From an uncultured Paracoccaceae bacterium (GTDB taxonomy: Bacteria; Pseudomonadota; Alphaproteobacteria; Rhodobacterales; Rhodobacteraceae), in the NCBI GenBank assembly GCA_947501555.1, contig CANMWG010000001.1, positions 1,922,001-1,986,000 on the forward strand: a stretch of 64,000 nt of DNA, read 5' to 3'. Positions 38,398 to 46,585 of this stretch are shown here, piece by piece. Under the pieces are notes generated by a model, which saw only the letters and a program-made list of their open reading frames with translations, made no database searches and was not told the DNA's origin. The translations under genes were made by a program, and so were the position numbers. Position 1 is the first letter of the stretch, and each line of letters opens with the position of its first letter.

Positions 38398-40470
38398 GTG
38401 ATCAGTGACACCAACGTACCGAACTGGGTTCGCTTGGGGAACTTCACCTATGACATCAGGCAGGAATGCCTTTTGGATAATGCAGGGAACCATGTCAGCT
38501 TGCGCCCGCAGTCGGCGCAAGTGCTTGCTATGCTGGTCCGAAATCAAGGGCAGACCGTCACAAAGGAAGATTTGATTTCAGCGGTCTGGCAGGATGTCAG
38601 TGTCACTGATGACAGCCTGACCCAATGTATTGCAGATATCCGACGCGCCTTGGATGATACGGCACGCCGCATCCTGCAAACCCGCCCCAAGGTCGGATAT
38701 CTACTGGCCGCCACACAACAGGACGCGTCCCAAGCTCCGATCCACACGCAAGACACTTTGGCCTGGCATCTTACCACCCAATCGTCTCCGAAATCCGTCT
38801 GGGTTCATATTCAATCTTTGGAATTGCAACAATCGCCAGCCGGTTTTGACACAGCCGGTCTTGAAACCGTTGCCAAGCGCAACGGAAACGGTCATCTGAT
38901 CAGGGCCAACGGAAGTTCCGCGGTCTTTGAGTTCGAGGCGACATTCGGCGCACTGCATTTTGCTCTGGAACTGAGCAAATCACGGTCTGAGCATCTTTAC
39001 CGCATAGGTGTTGATCTAGTTCCCAAAGGGCTCGCCAACAAGCATACCACTGCAACCGACACAACTGATTTTCGCGTGGCGACCCTGTCGTCAATTGCGC
39101 AAGCAGCCGAAGTTGTGGCGTCCGTCGACATTCGCGACCAATGTTATGGCGAGCTCGATTTTGATTTTGAGGACTTGGGGCACCAGACCGTTGCGCAGGC
39201 CAAACATGCCGTCCGCGCCTTTCAGGTCACTCCGAACAGGGCGATGTTGCGGCTCTTGCCGAATCTAGCGGCAGAAGACCTGCTACCAACGATCGCGATT
39301 GTGCCGCTCACGGCACGTGTTCAGTCAACAGACGCAACTATGCTGGGCGAGATTATCGCTGATGATCTGATTTCGACGATATCGCAGTCTGCCGACATCA
39401 ATGTCATTTCGCGACTATCGACAACAGTGTTTCGCGAGAAATCAACGGAGTTAGGGAACATAGGCAGCGTTTTGGGCGCGGATTTCGTTTTGTCAGGCAC
39501 GTTTGTGCGACAAGACAGCAACGTCGCCATGATGCTCGAATTTGCCGAGGTTAGCACAAAAAAGGTTCTTTGGGCCGAACGTGTGGAGGTCGATGTCACG
39601 ACCTTGCTCAGCGGCACAAATGCCGTTGACGATATCGTATCCAGAATTCGCAAATCGATTGCGTTGAATGAAGTCACGCGCGCTAGGAACAACCCAATAT
39701 CGACATTGCGCAATTACACATTGCTGATCGGCGCTGTTGGTCTGATGCATCGCTTGGGTCCGGCCGATTTTGCGATGGCCGGCGAAATGCTACGAACCTT
39801 GATTGAACGCACGCCTGATCATCCCGCAGCGCTTTCGTGGATGGCCAGATGGCATGTTCTGCGCGTACAGCAAGGCTGGTCCGACGATCCGCAGACAGAG
39901 GCGCAGCTTGCGCTACGGTGTTCAACCAAAGCATTAGACATTGACCCTGAAAATGCATTGGCGCTGACAAGCGAAGGGTTCGTTCTGACGAATTTGTTGC
40001 ATCAGCTTGATGATGCAGAGGAACGCTATGATGCCGCACTAGAAGCAAACCCCAATGATGCGAATGGCCGACTACTGAGGGGGACGCTGTTTGCCTTCCA
40101 AGGCAAGGGTGAAGAGGCAAAACGCGATTGCGAACGCGCGCTGCATCTGGCCCCGCTCGATCCACATCGCTTCTTCTTTTTGGCTTTGGCCGCGTCTGCC
40201 AATATCGCGGCACATGACCACGAACGTGCATTGGTCTTGGCCAAAGCCTCTCTTCGCATGAACCGGACACATACCTCGACCCTGCGTGTCAAGGCGGTGG
40301 CGCAAATGCGGCTAGGTGAAGAGGAGGCTGCACGGGCAACCACGCGTGAGTTGCTCCGGTTGCAACCAAATTTGCGCGTCGGTGCTTGGCTAAAGAACTC
40401 GCCCAGTGCTAACTTTGACGTAGGAAGAGAATTTGCGGCTACTTTACGGGAAACTGGTGTGCCAGAATAA
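38398..40470 (+). CDS. Winged-helix regulator with cyclase-like and TPR domains
   Basis: The protein has 690 residues from GTG 38398 (GAGGAGACATAA ribosome site). Residues about 8-105 form an OmpR/CadC-type winged helix (LRPQSAQVLAMLVRNQGQTV, RRILQTRPKVGYLLA). Residues about 135-275 look like a class III nucleotidyl-cyclase fold without catalytic metal residues (YRIGVDLVPKGL, then FEDLGHQTVAQAKHAVRAFQ). Residues about 300-420 are a TolB/FlgO-like domain (GSVLGADFVLSGTFVRQDSN). Residues about 440-690 are TPR-type helices. No membrane segment is visible. It precedes the PAP2 and subtilase genes by 33 bp and is probably their regulator. Confidence 0.8.
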   Translation: MISDTNVPNWVRLGNFTYDIRQECLLDNAGNHVSLRPQSAQVLAMLVRNQGQTVTKEDLISAVWQDVSVTDDSLTQCIADIRRALDDTARRILQTRPKVGYLLAATQQDASQAPIHTQDTLAWHLTTQSSPKSVWVHIQSLELQQSPAGFDTAGLETVAKRNGNGHLIRANGSSAVFEFEATFGALHFALELSKSRSEHLYRIGVDLVPKGLANKHTTATDTTDFRVATLSSIAQAAEVVASVDIRDQCYGELDFDFEDLGHQTVAQAKHAVRAFQVTPNRAMLRLLPNLAAEDLLPTIAIVPLTARVQSTDATMLGEIIADDLISTISQSADINVISRLSTTVFREKSTELGNIGSVLGADFVLSGTFVRQDSNVAMMLEFAEVSTKKVLWAERVEVDVTTLLSGTNAVDDIVSRIRKSIALNEVTRARNNPISTLRNYTLLIGAVGLMHRLGPADFAMAGEMLRTLIERTPDHPAALSWMARWHVLRVQQGWSDDPQTEAQLALRCSTKALDIDPENALALTSEGFVLTNLLHQLDDAEERYDAALEANPNDANGRLLRGTLFAFQGKGEEAKRDCERALHLAPLDPHRFFFLALAASANIAAHDHERALVLAKASLRMNRTHTSTLRVKAVAQMRLGEEEAARATTRELLRLQPNLRVGAWLKNSPSANFDVGREFAATLRETGVPE

Positions 40471-40503
40471 ACATATTTGAACAACACATAAAGGAAATTC
40501 TTG

Positions 40504-41715
40504 ATGACCAATGGCAATGGTGGTGGAGCTGAAGGCGGGTTCGGAGGCTTCGGTGGGTTCGGAGGCTTCGGTGGGTTCGGAGGCTTCGGCGGATTTGGGG
40601 GCTTTGGTGGATTTGGTGGGTTTGGAGGATTCGGGGGCTTTGGTGGTTTTTCAGGGCCTGACAGCCCCCTGTATACCGAAGCCCTATTAACCACACGCGA
40701 CGGGATTGTTGGCGCACCGCTCCAACTTGACCCCAACATTGTTCAGGGCTGCTGCGAAGATCCGGCCAATCTTGCGCGTCTTTCCCGTGATGTGCGCGCC
40801 AGCATCTTTATGTTTGAACTTGGCACGCGGGTGACGTTTTCCGCCGATTGTTGTGAGCAATCCACCGCATCAATTTGGCGCATCGATAAGAAGCCGGGCC
40901 AGCCGCCGAAGGTTCAGGCCAAACCCCTTATCGAAATGACCGCGCCCACCATTGACCAGTTCAAGGACCAAATGAACTATCTGTCAGGCTATGCTGATAT
41001 CAGACAGGATAGGGCAGCAGAGATCTTGGCCCAACTTTCGTCACCTGTGCCGTTTCTTTCATCCATCGTCTTTATGGATCCGGCACGGACACCCTACACA
41101 ATCGAATTGCTCGACACGGCGTTGCGCTTTGCCAACTACAATCACATGCGCATCAAATATGCGCTTGCGGTCAAGCGACCCATTGAGTTTTCGCCGCAAG
41201 TCCAGCCGATGATCCCCACCCCTACGCATGGTTCATTGCCCAGCGGGCATGCCACTGAAAGCTTTATCGCGGCTCGACTGTTATGGAAGCTGTTACTGGC
41301 GGCAGGCACCCCCCAATATCAAAAGGATGGCGTTTGGGGCGAGATGATGATGCGTTTGGCGTCACGTATTGCGATTAACCGCACCGTTGCGGGCGTCCAC
41401 TTCCCCGTTGACAGCGTTGCGGGGTCTTTGCTTGGCCTGACGTTGGCCGAGTTTGTCGCCGAATATTGCGATCCAGACGCGAAATACCGCACAAGTGCCA
41501 AATTTGATGGCCCGCGCTTCAATCCAGCGCATGATTTCGACTGGCATCAACTGTATGATGCAAATGACGACCAGCAAGCGCCGGTATCAGGTCCAGCCGA
41601 TGACCCTTGGGCCACAACAGAAACCACCAAGTTAAAAAAGCACAAGCATTCGGCACCTCTTCATTGGCTGTGGGGCAAGGCTGTCAAAGAATGGCAGGAT
41701 TTTTCATGCAAATAG
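40504..41715 (+). CDS. PAP2/haloperoxidase-type phosphatase with GGF repeats
   Basis: The protein has 403 residues; AAGGAAAT lies before ATG 40504. Residues 11-49 are thirteen GGF triplets. The C-terminal domain holds the complete PAP2 triad: KYALAVKRP (K-x6-RP), LPSGHATES (PSGH) and NRTVAGVHFPVD (R-x5-H-x3-D). This set serves vanadium haloperoxidases and soluble acid phosphatases. There is no signal peptide and no obvious membrane helix, so it is likely a soluble enzyme of the haloperoxidase-like branch. Its last ten bases overlap the subtilase gene. Confidence 0.85.
   Translation: MTNGNGGGAEGGFGGFGGFGGFGGFGGFGGFGGFGGFGGFGGFGGFGGFSGPDSPLYTEALLTTRDGIVGAPLQLDPNIVQGCCEDPANLARLSRDVRASIFMFELGTRVTFSADCCEQSTASIWRIDKKPGQPPKVQAKPLIEMTAPTIDQFKDQMNYLSGYADIRQDRAAEILAQLSSPVPFLSSIVFMDPARTPYTIELLDTALRFANYNHMRIKYALAVKRPIEFSPQVQPMIPTPTHGSLPSGHATESFIAARLLWKLLLAAGTPQYQKDGVWGEMMMRLASRIAINRTVAGVHFPVDSVAGSLLGLTLAEFVAEYCDPDAKYRTSAKFDGPRFNPAHDFDWHQLYDANDDQQAPVSGPADDPWATTETTKLKKHKHSAPLHWLWGKAVKEWQDFSCK
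40534..40650 (+). repeat. Thirteen GGN-GGN-TTY codon triplet repeats
   Basis: The 117-bp tract is made of nine-base units encoding Gly-Gly-Phe. Early units alternate between two DNA versions in an 18-bp period, but later ones use different synonymous codons, so the peptide repeat looks maintained by selection and not only by recent slippage. Confidence 0.95.
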
Positions 41716-43781
41716 AGCAGAAAAAGGACCGGCCACCCCACCAGACATGGAAGACCATTCCCACCGAACCTGAAGGTAGCGACGCGGTGGGTTTTCGATT
41801 GGCCCAGCAGGCAAAGTTCGTCAGCCCTGACAAAGAACAGGGCTGGTGGTCGGCCGTTATTGATCTGCGCAACACAAGCATCGCGGAATTTGCGCGGCGG
41901 GTTGAAGAAAGTTCTGATGCCAAAACCTTACCGCAACTGCATATCCCCAACGACTATGCCAAGGCAGAGCAAGGCCTCGTATTTGAGGCCAAGGTTGTTA
42001 TGATCTTTGCGCGCACCGAGTTGCTGCAGAAGGTGAACGAGAATCCGGATGAATTCGGTGTCGCGTGGGTACGGCTCGGGTCAATTTTTGATCCCGATTT
42101 CATCCGAATTGAAAGTGAATATCAGCCCTCTGAACATTCCGAAATTACGGTTCCCAACGGTTCACTGATCACCGCTGTGATTGATGATGGCATAGCCTTT
42201 GGCAATGATGTCTTTCGGGACGGTCTGGTATCGACGCGGGTCGAATATGCGACAATCCTGCCGGTGCCACCCAATGGTCCCCCATCCGTGGGCAAAGAGC
42301 TCTACAAACCACAAATAGACGCTTTTCTGGCCGCAAATACAGCGTCGATGCTATTGGATGAAAACCGCTTCTATCAACAAGTTGGGCTGATTGATTTTTA
42401 CGACGGGACGTTTTCACCAACGTCGCTGCGTAGATCTCACGGCACCCACATTATGGGTTTGGCGGCCGGTTATCCAATGGCCAATGCCCCGGATGACCGT
42501 CCCATTATTTGCGCCATACTGCCGTCACGGGTCACAGAAGATATTTCCGGCGGAAGTATCTTGCCCAGTCTGGTTTTAGCCTTGGAGCGCCTGACGAAAC
42601 AAGCGGAACGGTTCCGTTGCGAAGATGGCTCAACCCCATCCGTTGTGTTCAACTTCAGCTACGGTAATTTTGCGGGCCCTCACGATGGGACTGGTCCTGT
42701 TGCACGAGTGCTCGAACAGTACTTTGGTCCCCCGCATGATTGTCCAGACTCCGACCAAATGCGGCGGATGTTTTTACCAGCTGGGAATGGCAACTTGTCA
42801 CGGACGCACGCCATGCTCGCGTTTCCGGAGACAGGCAATCGCCCCCAGAAGACGTTGGACTTTGTATTGCTGCCAGATGACCGTACGGCCAGCGAAGTGC
42901 AATTGTGGATGCCCTTCAGCGCCGCCAACCCGCTGCCAAATTTTGTCAATGTCCGCGTCACAACGCCTGACGGATCACAAAGCGGGCCTGTAGGCATTTC
43001 CGCCGGATCCTATCAGGCGCTTCTGAATGAAAATGGTGACGAAGTCGCCCGGCTCTCGTATGAGTTTGAACCTTCCCCGACCGAGCGCGGTGTCATCACG
43101 CTGAGCCTGAACCCAACTGCAAGCTTGGTCCCTGCCCCATTGGCGCCCTCGGGCCGTTGGGAGATTGCTGTGCAGCCAGACCAGATCGCACCAGACGATG
43201 CCGTGCAGGTTTGGATTGAGCGTGACGATACATTGCCCGGCTTCAAACGTGGCGGTCGTCAGCCGTATTTCGACAATGCGTGCTATCAGCGCTTTGGCAA
43301 ATACGGCGCGCCGCTGGCCATTGATCCCCCCGGCTCCGATTGTCCGGTGCGGCGCGCAGGCACGCTGAGCGGATTTGCGACCGGCCCATCACCGCTGGTG
43401 ATCGGGGCTTATGTCAAAAGCAACGGCAAGATGGCGGATTACTCTGCTGCCGGCCCAACCACCCCACCGCGGGGCGAAGCCATGGCTTACCGCGACGGCC
43501 CTGATGCATCGGCGCCTGGTGATGACAGCCCGGTGTTGCTTGGGGTGCTCAGTGCGGGGTCCTCTAGTGGGTCGATGGTGCGTCTGAACGGGACAAGCGT
43601 CGCCTCACCACAGGCGGCCCGTTTTACCGTGGAAGGCATCGCTGGTGGAGCTTCAGGCAGTCGGAAATGGCTTTGGAACCAAGCCGAGACGCAAGATCCC
43701 AACTTCCCGCCACCCAAACCGCTTGAGACACGTTCAGGTGGGGGGCGCTTGAAAATCACGGTAGATGAAATCCAGTTCTGA
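41706..43781 (+). CDS. S8-family serine peptidase (subtilase)
   Basis: The protein has 691 residues from ATG 41706, overlapping the PAP2 gene by ten bases. The catalytic triad is visible: Asp near residue 160 (AVIDDGIAFGN), His near 245 (RRSHGTHIMGLAAG) and Ser near 631 (LNGTSVASPQAARF), with the oxyanion Asn near 361 (PAGNGNLSR). A beta-rich insertion of about 220 residues separates Asn and Ser. No signal peptide is evident, so the enzyme may act in the cytoplasm or leave by an unusual route. Its substrate may be the repeat-bearing phosphatase encoded next to it. Confidence 0.9.
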   Translation: MQIEQKKDRPPHQTWKTIPTEPEGSDAVGFRLAQQAKFVSPDKEQGWWSAVIDLRNTSIAEFARRVEESSDAKTLPQLHIPNDYAKAEQGLVFEAKVVMIFARTELLQKVNENPDEFGVAWVRLGSIFDPDFIRIESEYQPSEHSEITVPNGSLITAVIDDGIAFGNDVFRDGLVSTRVEYATILPVPPNGPPSVGKELYKPQIDAFLAANTASMLLDENRFYQQVGLIDFYDGTFSPTSLRRSHGTHIMGLAAGYPMANAPDDRPIICAILPSRVTEDISGGSILPSLVLALERLTKQAERFRCEDGSTPSVVFNFSYGNFAGPHDGTGPVARVLEQYFGPPHDCPDSDQMRRMFLPAGNGNLSRTHAMLAFPETGNRPQKTLDFVLLPDDRTASEVQLWMPFSAANPLPNFVNVRVTTPDGSQSGPVGISAGSYQALLNENGDEVARLSYEFEPSPTERGVITLSLNPTASLVPAPLAPSGRWEIAVQPDQIAPDDAVQVWIERDDTLPGFKRGGRQPYFDNACYQRFGKYGAPLAIDPPGSDCPVRRAGTLSGFATGPSPLVIGAYVKSNGKMADYSAAGPTTPPRGEAMAYRDGPDASAPGDDSPVLLGVLSAGSSSGSMVRLNGTSVASPQAARFTVEGIAGGASGSRKWLWNQAETQDPNFPPPKPLETRSGGGRLKITVDEIQF

Positions 43782-43799
43782 TTTCTATTTCAAAGCCTT

Positions 43800-43823
43800 G
43801 GCCCGTCTGGCGTATGACGGGCC
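43800..43823. terminator. Hairpin between convergent operons
   Basis: GGCCCGTC and GACGGGCC form a perfect eight-pair stem with an eight-base loop between the subtilase stop and the end of the minus-strand lipid operon. It is a likely bidirectional terminator although T-runs are short. Confidence 0.6.
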
Positions 43824-43836
43824 GGGGCCCACGACC

Positions 43837-44595
43837 CTAGCGAAGCCGTGCAAAGATATCACCTGAATTGGCGCTTGCTGGCAGGGCCATGATGTTTTGG
43901 CCCATGTCATCCGCGCTGATCCAGGTATCATATGTCAGCGCGTGGTCTTCGCCCAGGCTGACGTTGAATTCAAAATCGCCCAGTGCAACCAGACGCTTGA
44001 GGCAAAGCAACGCCACATCCCGTTGGATCGTTGTGAACTCGAATGACAACATCGGCACAGGTCGTGCCAGCCCTTTCAGCACATCCCATTCGAAGCCCTC
44101 CACATCGATTTTCACGAAGTCCGGCACCCCGTGGTCCTTGATCAATTGATCGAGTGTCGTGACGGGTACTTTGATCTCGCGATCCCAGACTTGGCCTTGC
44201 CACTGGGCGGAACTCTGGGCGGCTGAGATCAGGTCCGGCGAGGCCGTGGTGATCGTTGGATTGTTGGAATTGACGAATAGATCAAGCGTGCCGGGGGCCG
44301 CCCCGACGGCCTCGCAGCGCAGTATGGTTTGTGTATTTTTTCCGTACAGAAGCCGTAAGGCACGAAACACCCGTGGCTGCGGCTCAACCGTCACAACGGA
44401 TGCGCCCAGTCGCAGAAAGCTGCCCGTCCGGTCCCCGATATGTGCGCCGATATCAAAGGCAAGACTGCCGGGTTGAACAAACTGGCGGTTCAAATGATCC
44501 ATCCGCGCGGTACGCTCTGCATCCCGGTAGTAGACGTCAAATGAACGGCCCAGCACGGTTGTTTTTTCAACGGGCAAGTCAGTGGCTGGTGTCAT
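43837..44595 (-). CDS. FkbM-family methyltransferase
   Basis: The protein has 252 residues; ATG 44595 lies in ATGA overlap with the upstream glycosyltransferase stop, so the longer open frame is not used. The SAM-binding start LAFDIGAHIGDRTGSFLRLG, the acidic VVTVEPQP strand and the FkbM hallmark DFVKIDVEGFEWDVLKGL are present. FkbM enzymes O-methylate sugars, polyketides or lipids; here probably the glycan or lipid made by the operon. Confidence 0.88.
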   Translation of the reverse strand: MTPATDLPVEKTTVLGRSFDVYYRDAERTARMDHLNRQFVQPGSLAFDIGAHIGDRTGSFLRLGASVVTVEPQPRVFRALRLLYGKNTQTILRCEAVGAAPGTLDLFVNSNNPTITTASPDLISAAQSSAQWQGQVWDREIKVPVTTLDQLIKDHGVPDFVKIDVEGFEWDVLKGLARPVPMLSFEFTTIQRDVALLCLKRLVALGDFEFNVSLGEDHALTYDTWISADDMGQNIMALPASANSGDIFARLR

Positions 44596-45662
44596 TGTGC
44601 AATCTGCTCCGCGCAATTCGTTTTCTGTTGAATAGCCTCTGCCACGACGCGCGCTGTCTGATCCCAGCCCAGCAGTGCCGCGCCCGCTTTTTTTGAGGCC
44701 GCCGCACACACCTGCCGCCCCTCCTCGTCGGACAGTAAAAGGCGCAGCGCCGCCCCAAAGGCCTGCGGATCGTCAGGGGCCACCAAATGTCCTGCACCGG
44801 CAGGCACCGTATCGGACACAGCGCCCGCGTGGCAGGACACGATCGGAAGCCCGTGCACCAAGGCCTCATCAAAAACGATGCCATAGCCTTCGTAGCGCGT
44901 CGCCAGGGCAAAAAGGCCCGCTGTTTGATAGATGTCTTTCAGCGCCTCTTGCGAGACTTGCCCAGCCAGTTCAACCCGGTCTGTCAGGTCCAAAGTGGTT
45001 CTGAGATCTTGGAGTTCTTGGGCGAACCCCGCATCCAGCGGCGCGCCAACAATCACCGCTTTCCAATCAAGGTCTTTGATTTCCGCCAAGGCCTTGAGCA
45101 AGACGTCATGGCCCTTGCGCGGCAGCTGGATTCCCACCGACAGGATCAGTGGGGGATCGATTGGCGTTGACGGCCCAGTGGCTTGGTCGATCCCTGGTTT
45201 GGCGATAGTGATTTTGTCTGCTGCGACGTCGTATTCCGATGTCAGGATGTCCCCTGTATGCGGGCTTGGGACCAGAATATGCGCTGCATGGGACAGGTTC
45301 TGGCGTTCCATATCCCATAACGCGCGGGCTTGTGCGGTACTCAGCCCGCTTTCCTTGGCGAGTGGGTGATGAACCAATGCGATAATGGGCGCTTTGATCT
45401 GCGCGACCCCACCTGTGTCAAGCGCCCCAAAGGCCAATCCGTCGATGATCACCGGGCAATCAGACGGGACGTCCTGCAGCATCCCAAGCGCCTCTGCCAT
45501 CTGCTGTGCGGAAGGGTTCGGAAACCCGTCTGGCAGGGCGATATGATCGACCGTCCAGCCAAGCGCGCGAAGCTCAGTCATCAGCCGTCGGTCATAGATA
45601 TATCCGCCGGTCAATGTGGTCAGGTCGCCGGGAACGGCGAAGGCGATGTGGCGTTGGGTCAT
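44592..45662 (-). CDS. Glycosyltransferase family 4
   Basis: The 356-residue protein starts at ATG 45662 in four-base overlap with the upstream stop. The GT-B fold is visible with the N-terminal GGYIYDRRLMTELRALGW and the C-terminal donor site LSVGIQLPRKGHDVLLKALA and LATRYEGYGIVFDEALVHGL (the E-x7-E motif). It should transfer a sugar from a nucleotide donor to a lipid or small-molecule acceptor at the inner membrane. Confidence 0.88.
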   Translation of the reverse strand: MTQRHIAFAVPGDLTTLTGGYIYDRRLMTELRALGWTVDHIALPDGFPNPSAQQMAEALGMLQDVPSDCPVIIDGLAFGALDTGGVAQIKAPIIALVHHPLAKESGLSTAQARALWDMERQNLSHAAHILVPSPHTGDILTSEYDVAADKITIAKPGIDQATGPSTPIDPPLILSVGIQLPRKGHDVLLKALAEIKDLDWKAVIVGAPLDAGFAQELQDLRTTLDLTDRVELAGQVSQEALKDIYQTAGLFALATRYEGYGIVFDEALVHGLPIVSCHAGAVSDTVPAGAGHLVAPDDPQAFGAALRLLLSDEEGRQVCAAASKKAGAALLGWDQTARVVAEAIQQKTNCAEQIAQ

Positions 45663-46585
45663 TTTGCTACCATGATAATAAGACTTGGAATGACGGCCAA
45701 AAGCATTGCGATCCCAAACAGAACGCTTGTGGCCACGGCGTCGGGCACCCCGGCACCGGCAAGGGGCAATAGCGCGGCGGCACTGCCTTCGCGCACTCCC
45801 CAGCCGCTGACGGTCAGAGGGATGAGCATCGAAAAGAGAATGATCGGGACGACGGCAAAAATCGCGCCTACGGACAGTTGGACATCCACCGCCCATGCGC
45901 AAAACCCAAAGGCGGCGAGGTTACAAAGTGTGATCGCGATCCCCAGTCCGATTTGCCCGGGCAACACATCACGTGAGACCAGCGCGCAGCGCGCCATGTC
46001 CAGCCACCGCGACCAGAGTTCATTGCGCAGTCCGAGGTAGGCCCAGATGAGGATGAAAACGGTGATGCCCCCAATGACCCCGCCAATGACCGAACAGATC
46101 ACGGCCGCGACATGCGGTGGCCAGTCCATACCCCCATCGCGCAGATAGGTCAGGCAAAACCCACAGGTCAGCGCCAGAAACATGGCGATCTGACCGGCGA
46201 GCCGTTCCAGCCCCACTGCCAGACCGGCCCGCGCCAGCCCCACATCTGCCCGCGCCCGCACCGCTCGTGATGCATCGCCCAGCACACCGCCGGGCAGCGC
46301 CTGATTGACAGCTTGCGAGATAAAGTATTCGCGCACCGCCCTTTGCAAAGACAACTGCTGGCCCAATGCGCCAGCCGTGATTTTCCACCGCCATGCGGAT
46401 AGGATTGTCTGAGATATCAACGCACTGACGGCGGCGATCACCCATCCCAGTTTTGCCGTCCCCAGCGTCCGCAGGATCGCGGGGCCGTCCGCCGCCGTCC
46501 AAAGCAGCGCTGCGATCCCCACTGTGCATGCGATCTGCACGATCCGCCAAACCCGTGGCGTGACAGGTGCGGCAACGGCGTTCAT
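45659..46585 (-). CDS. LPG-synthase-TM / UPF0104 family membrane protein
   Basis: The 308-residue protein has about eight membrane helices. The central SQAVNQALPGGVLGDASRAV and the later IPLTVSGWGVREGSAAALLP are the two signature motifs of the lysylphosphatidylglycerol-synthase transmembrane (flippase-like) family. Without the catalytic C-terminal domain of MprF, such proteins are thought to move lipids or modified lipids across the membrane. It is in four-base overlap with both neighbours. Confidence 0.85.
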   Translation of the reverse strand: MNAVAAPVTPRVWRIVQIACTVGIAALLWTAADGPAILRTLGTAKLGWVIAAVSALISQTILSAWRWKITAGALGQQLSLQRAVREYFISQAVNQALPGGVLGDASRAVRARADVGLARAGLAVGLERLAGQIAMFLALTCGFCLTYLRDGGMDWPPHVAAVICSVIGGVIGGITVFILIWAYLGLRNELWSRWLDMARCALVSRDVLPGQIGLGIAITLCNLAAFGFCAWAVDVQLSVGAIFAVVPIILFSMLIPLTVSGWGVREGSAAALLPLAGAGVPDAVATSVLFGIAMLLAVIPSLIIMVAK

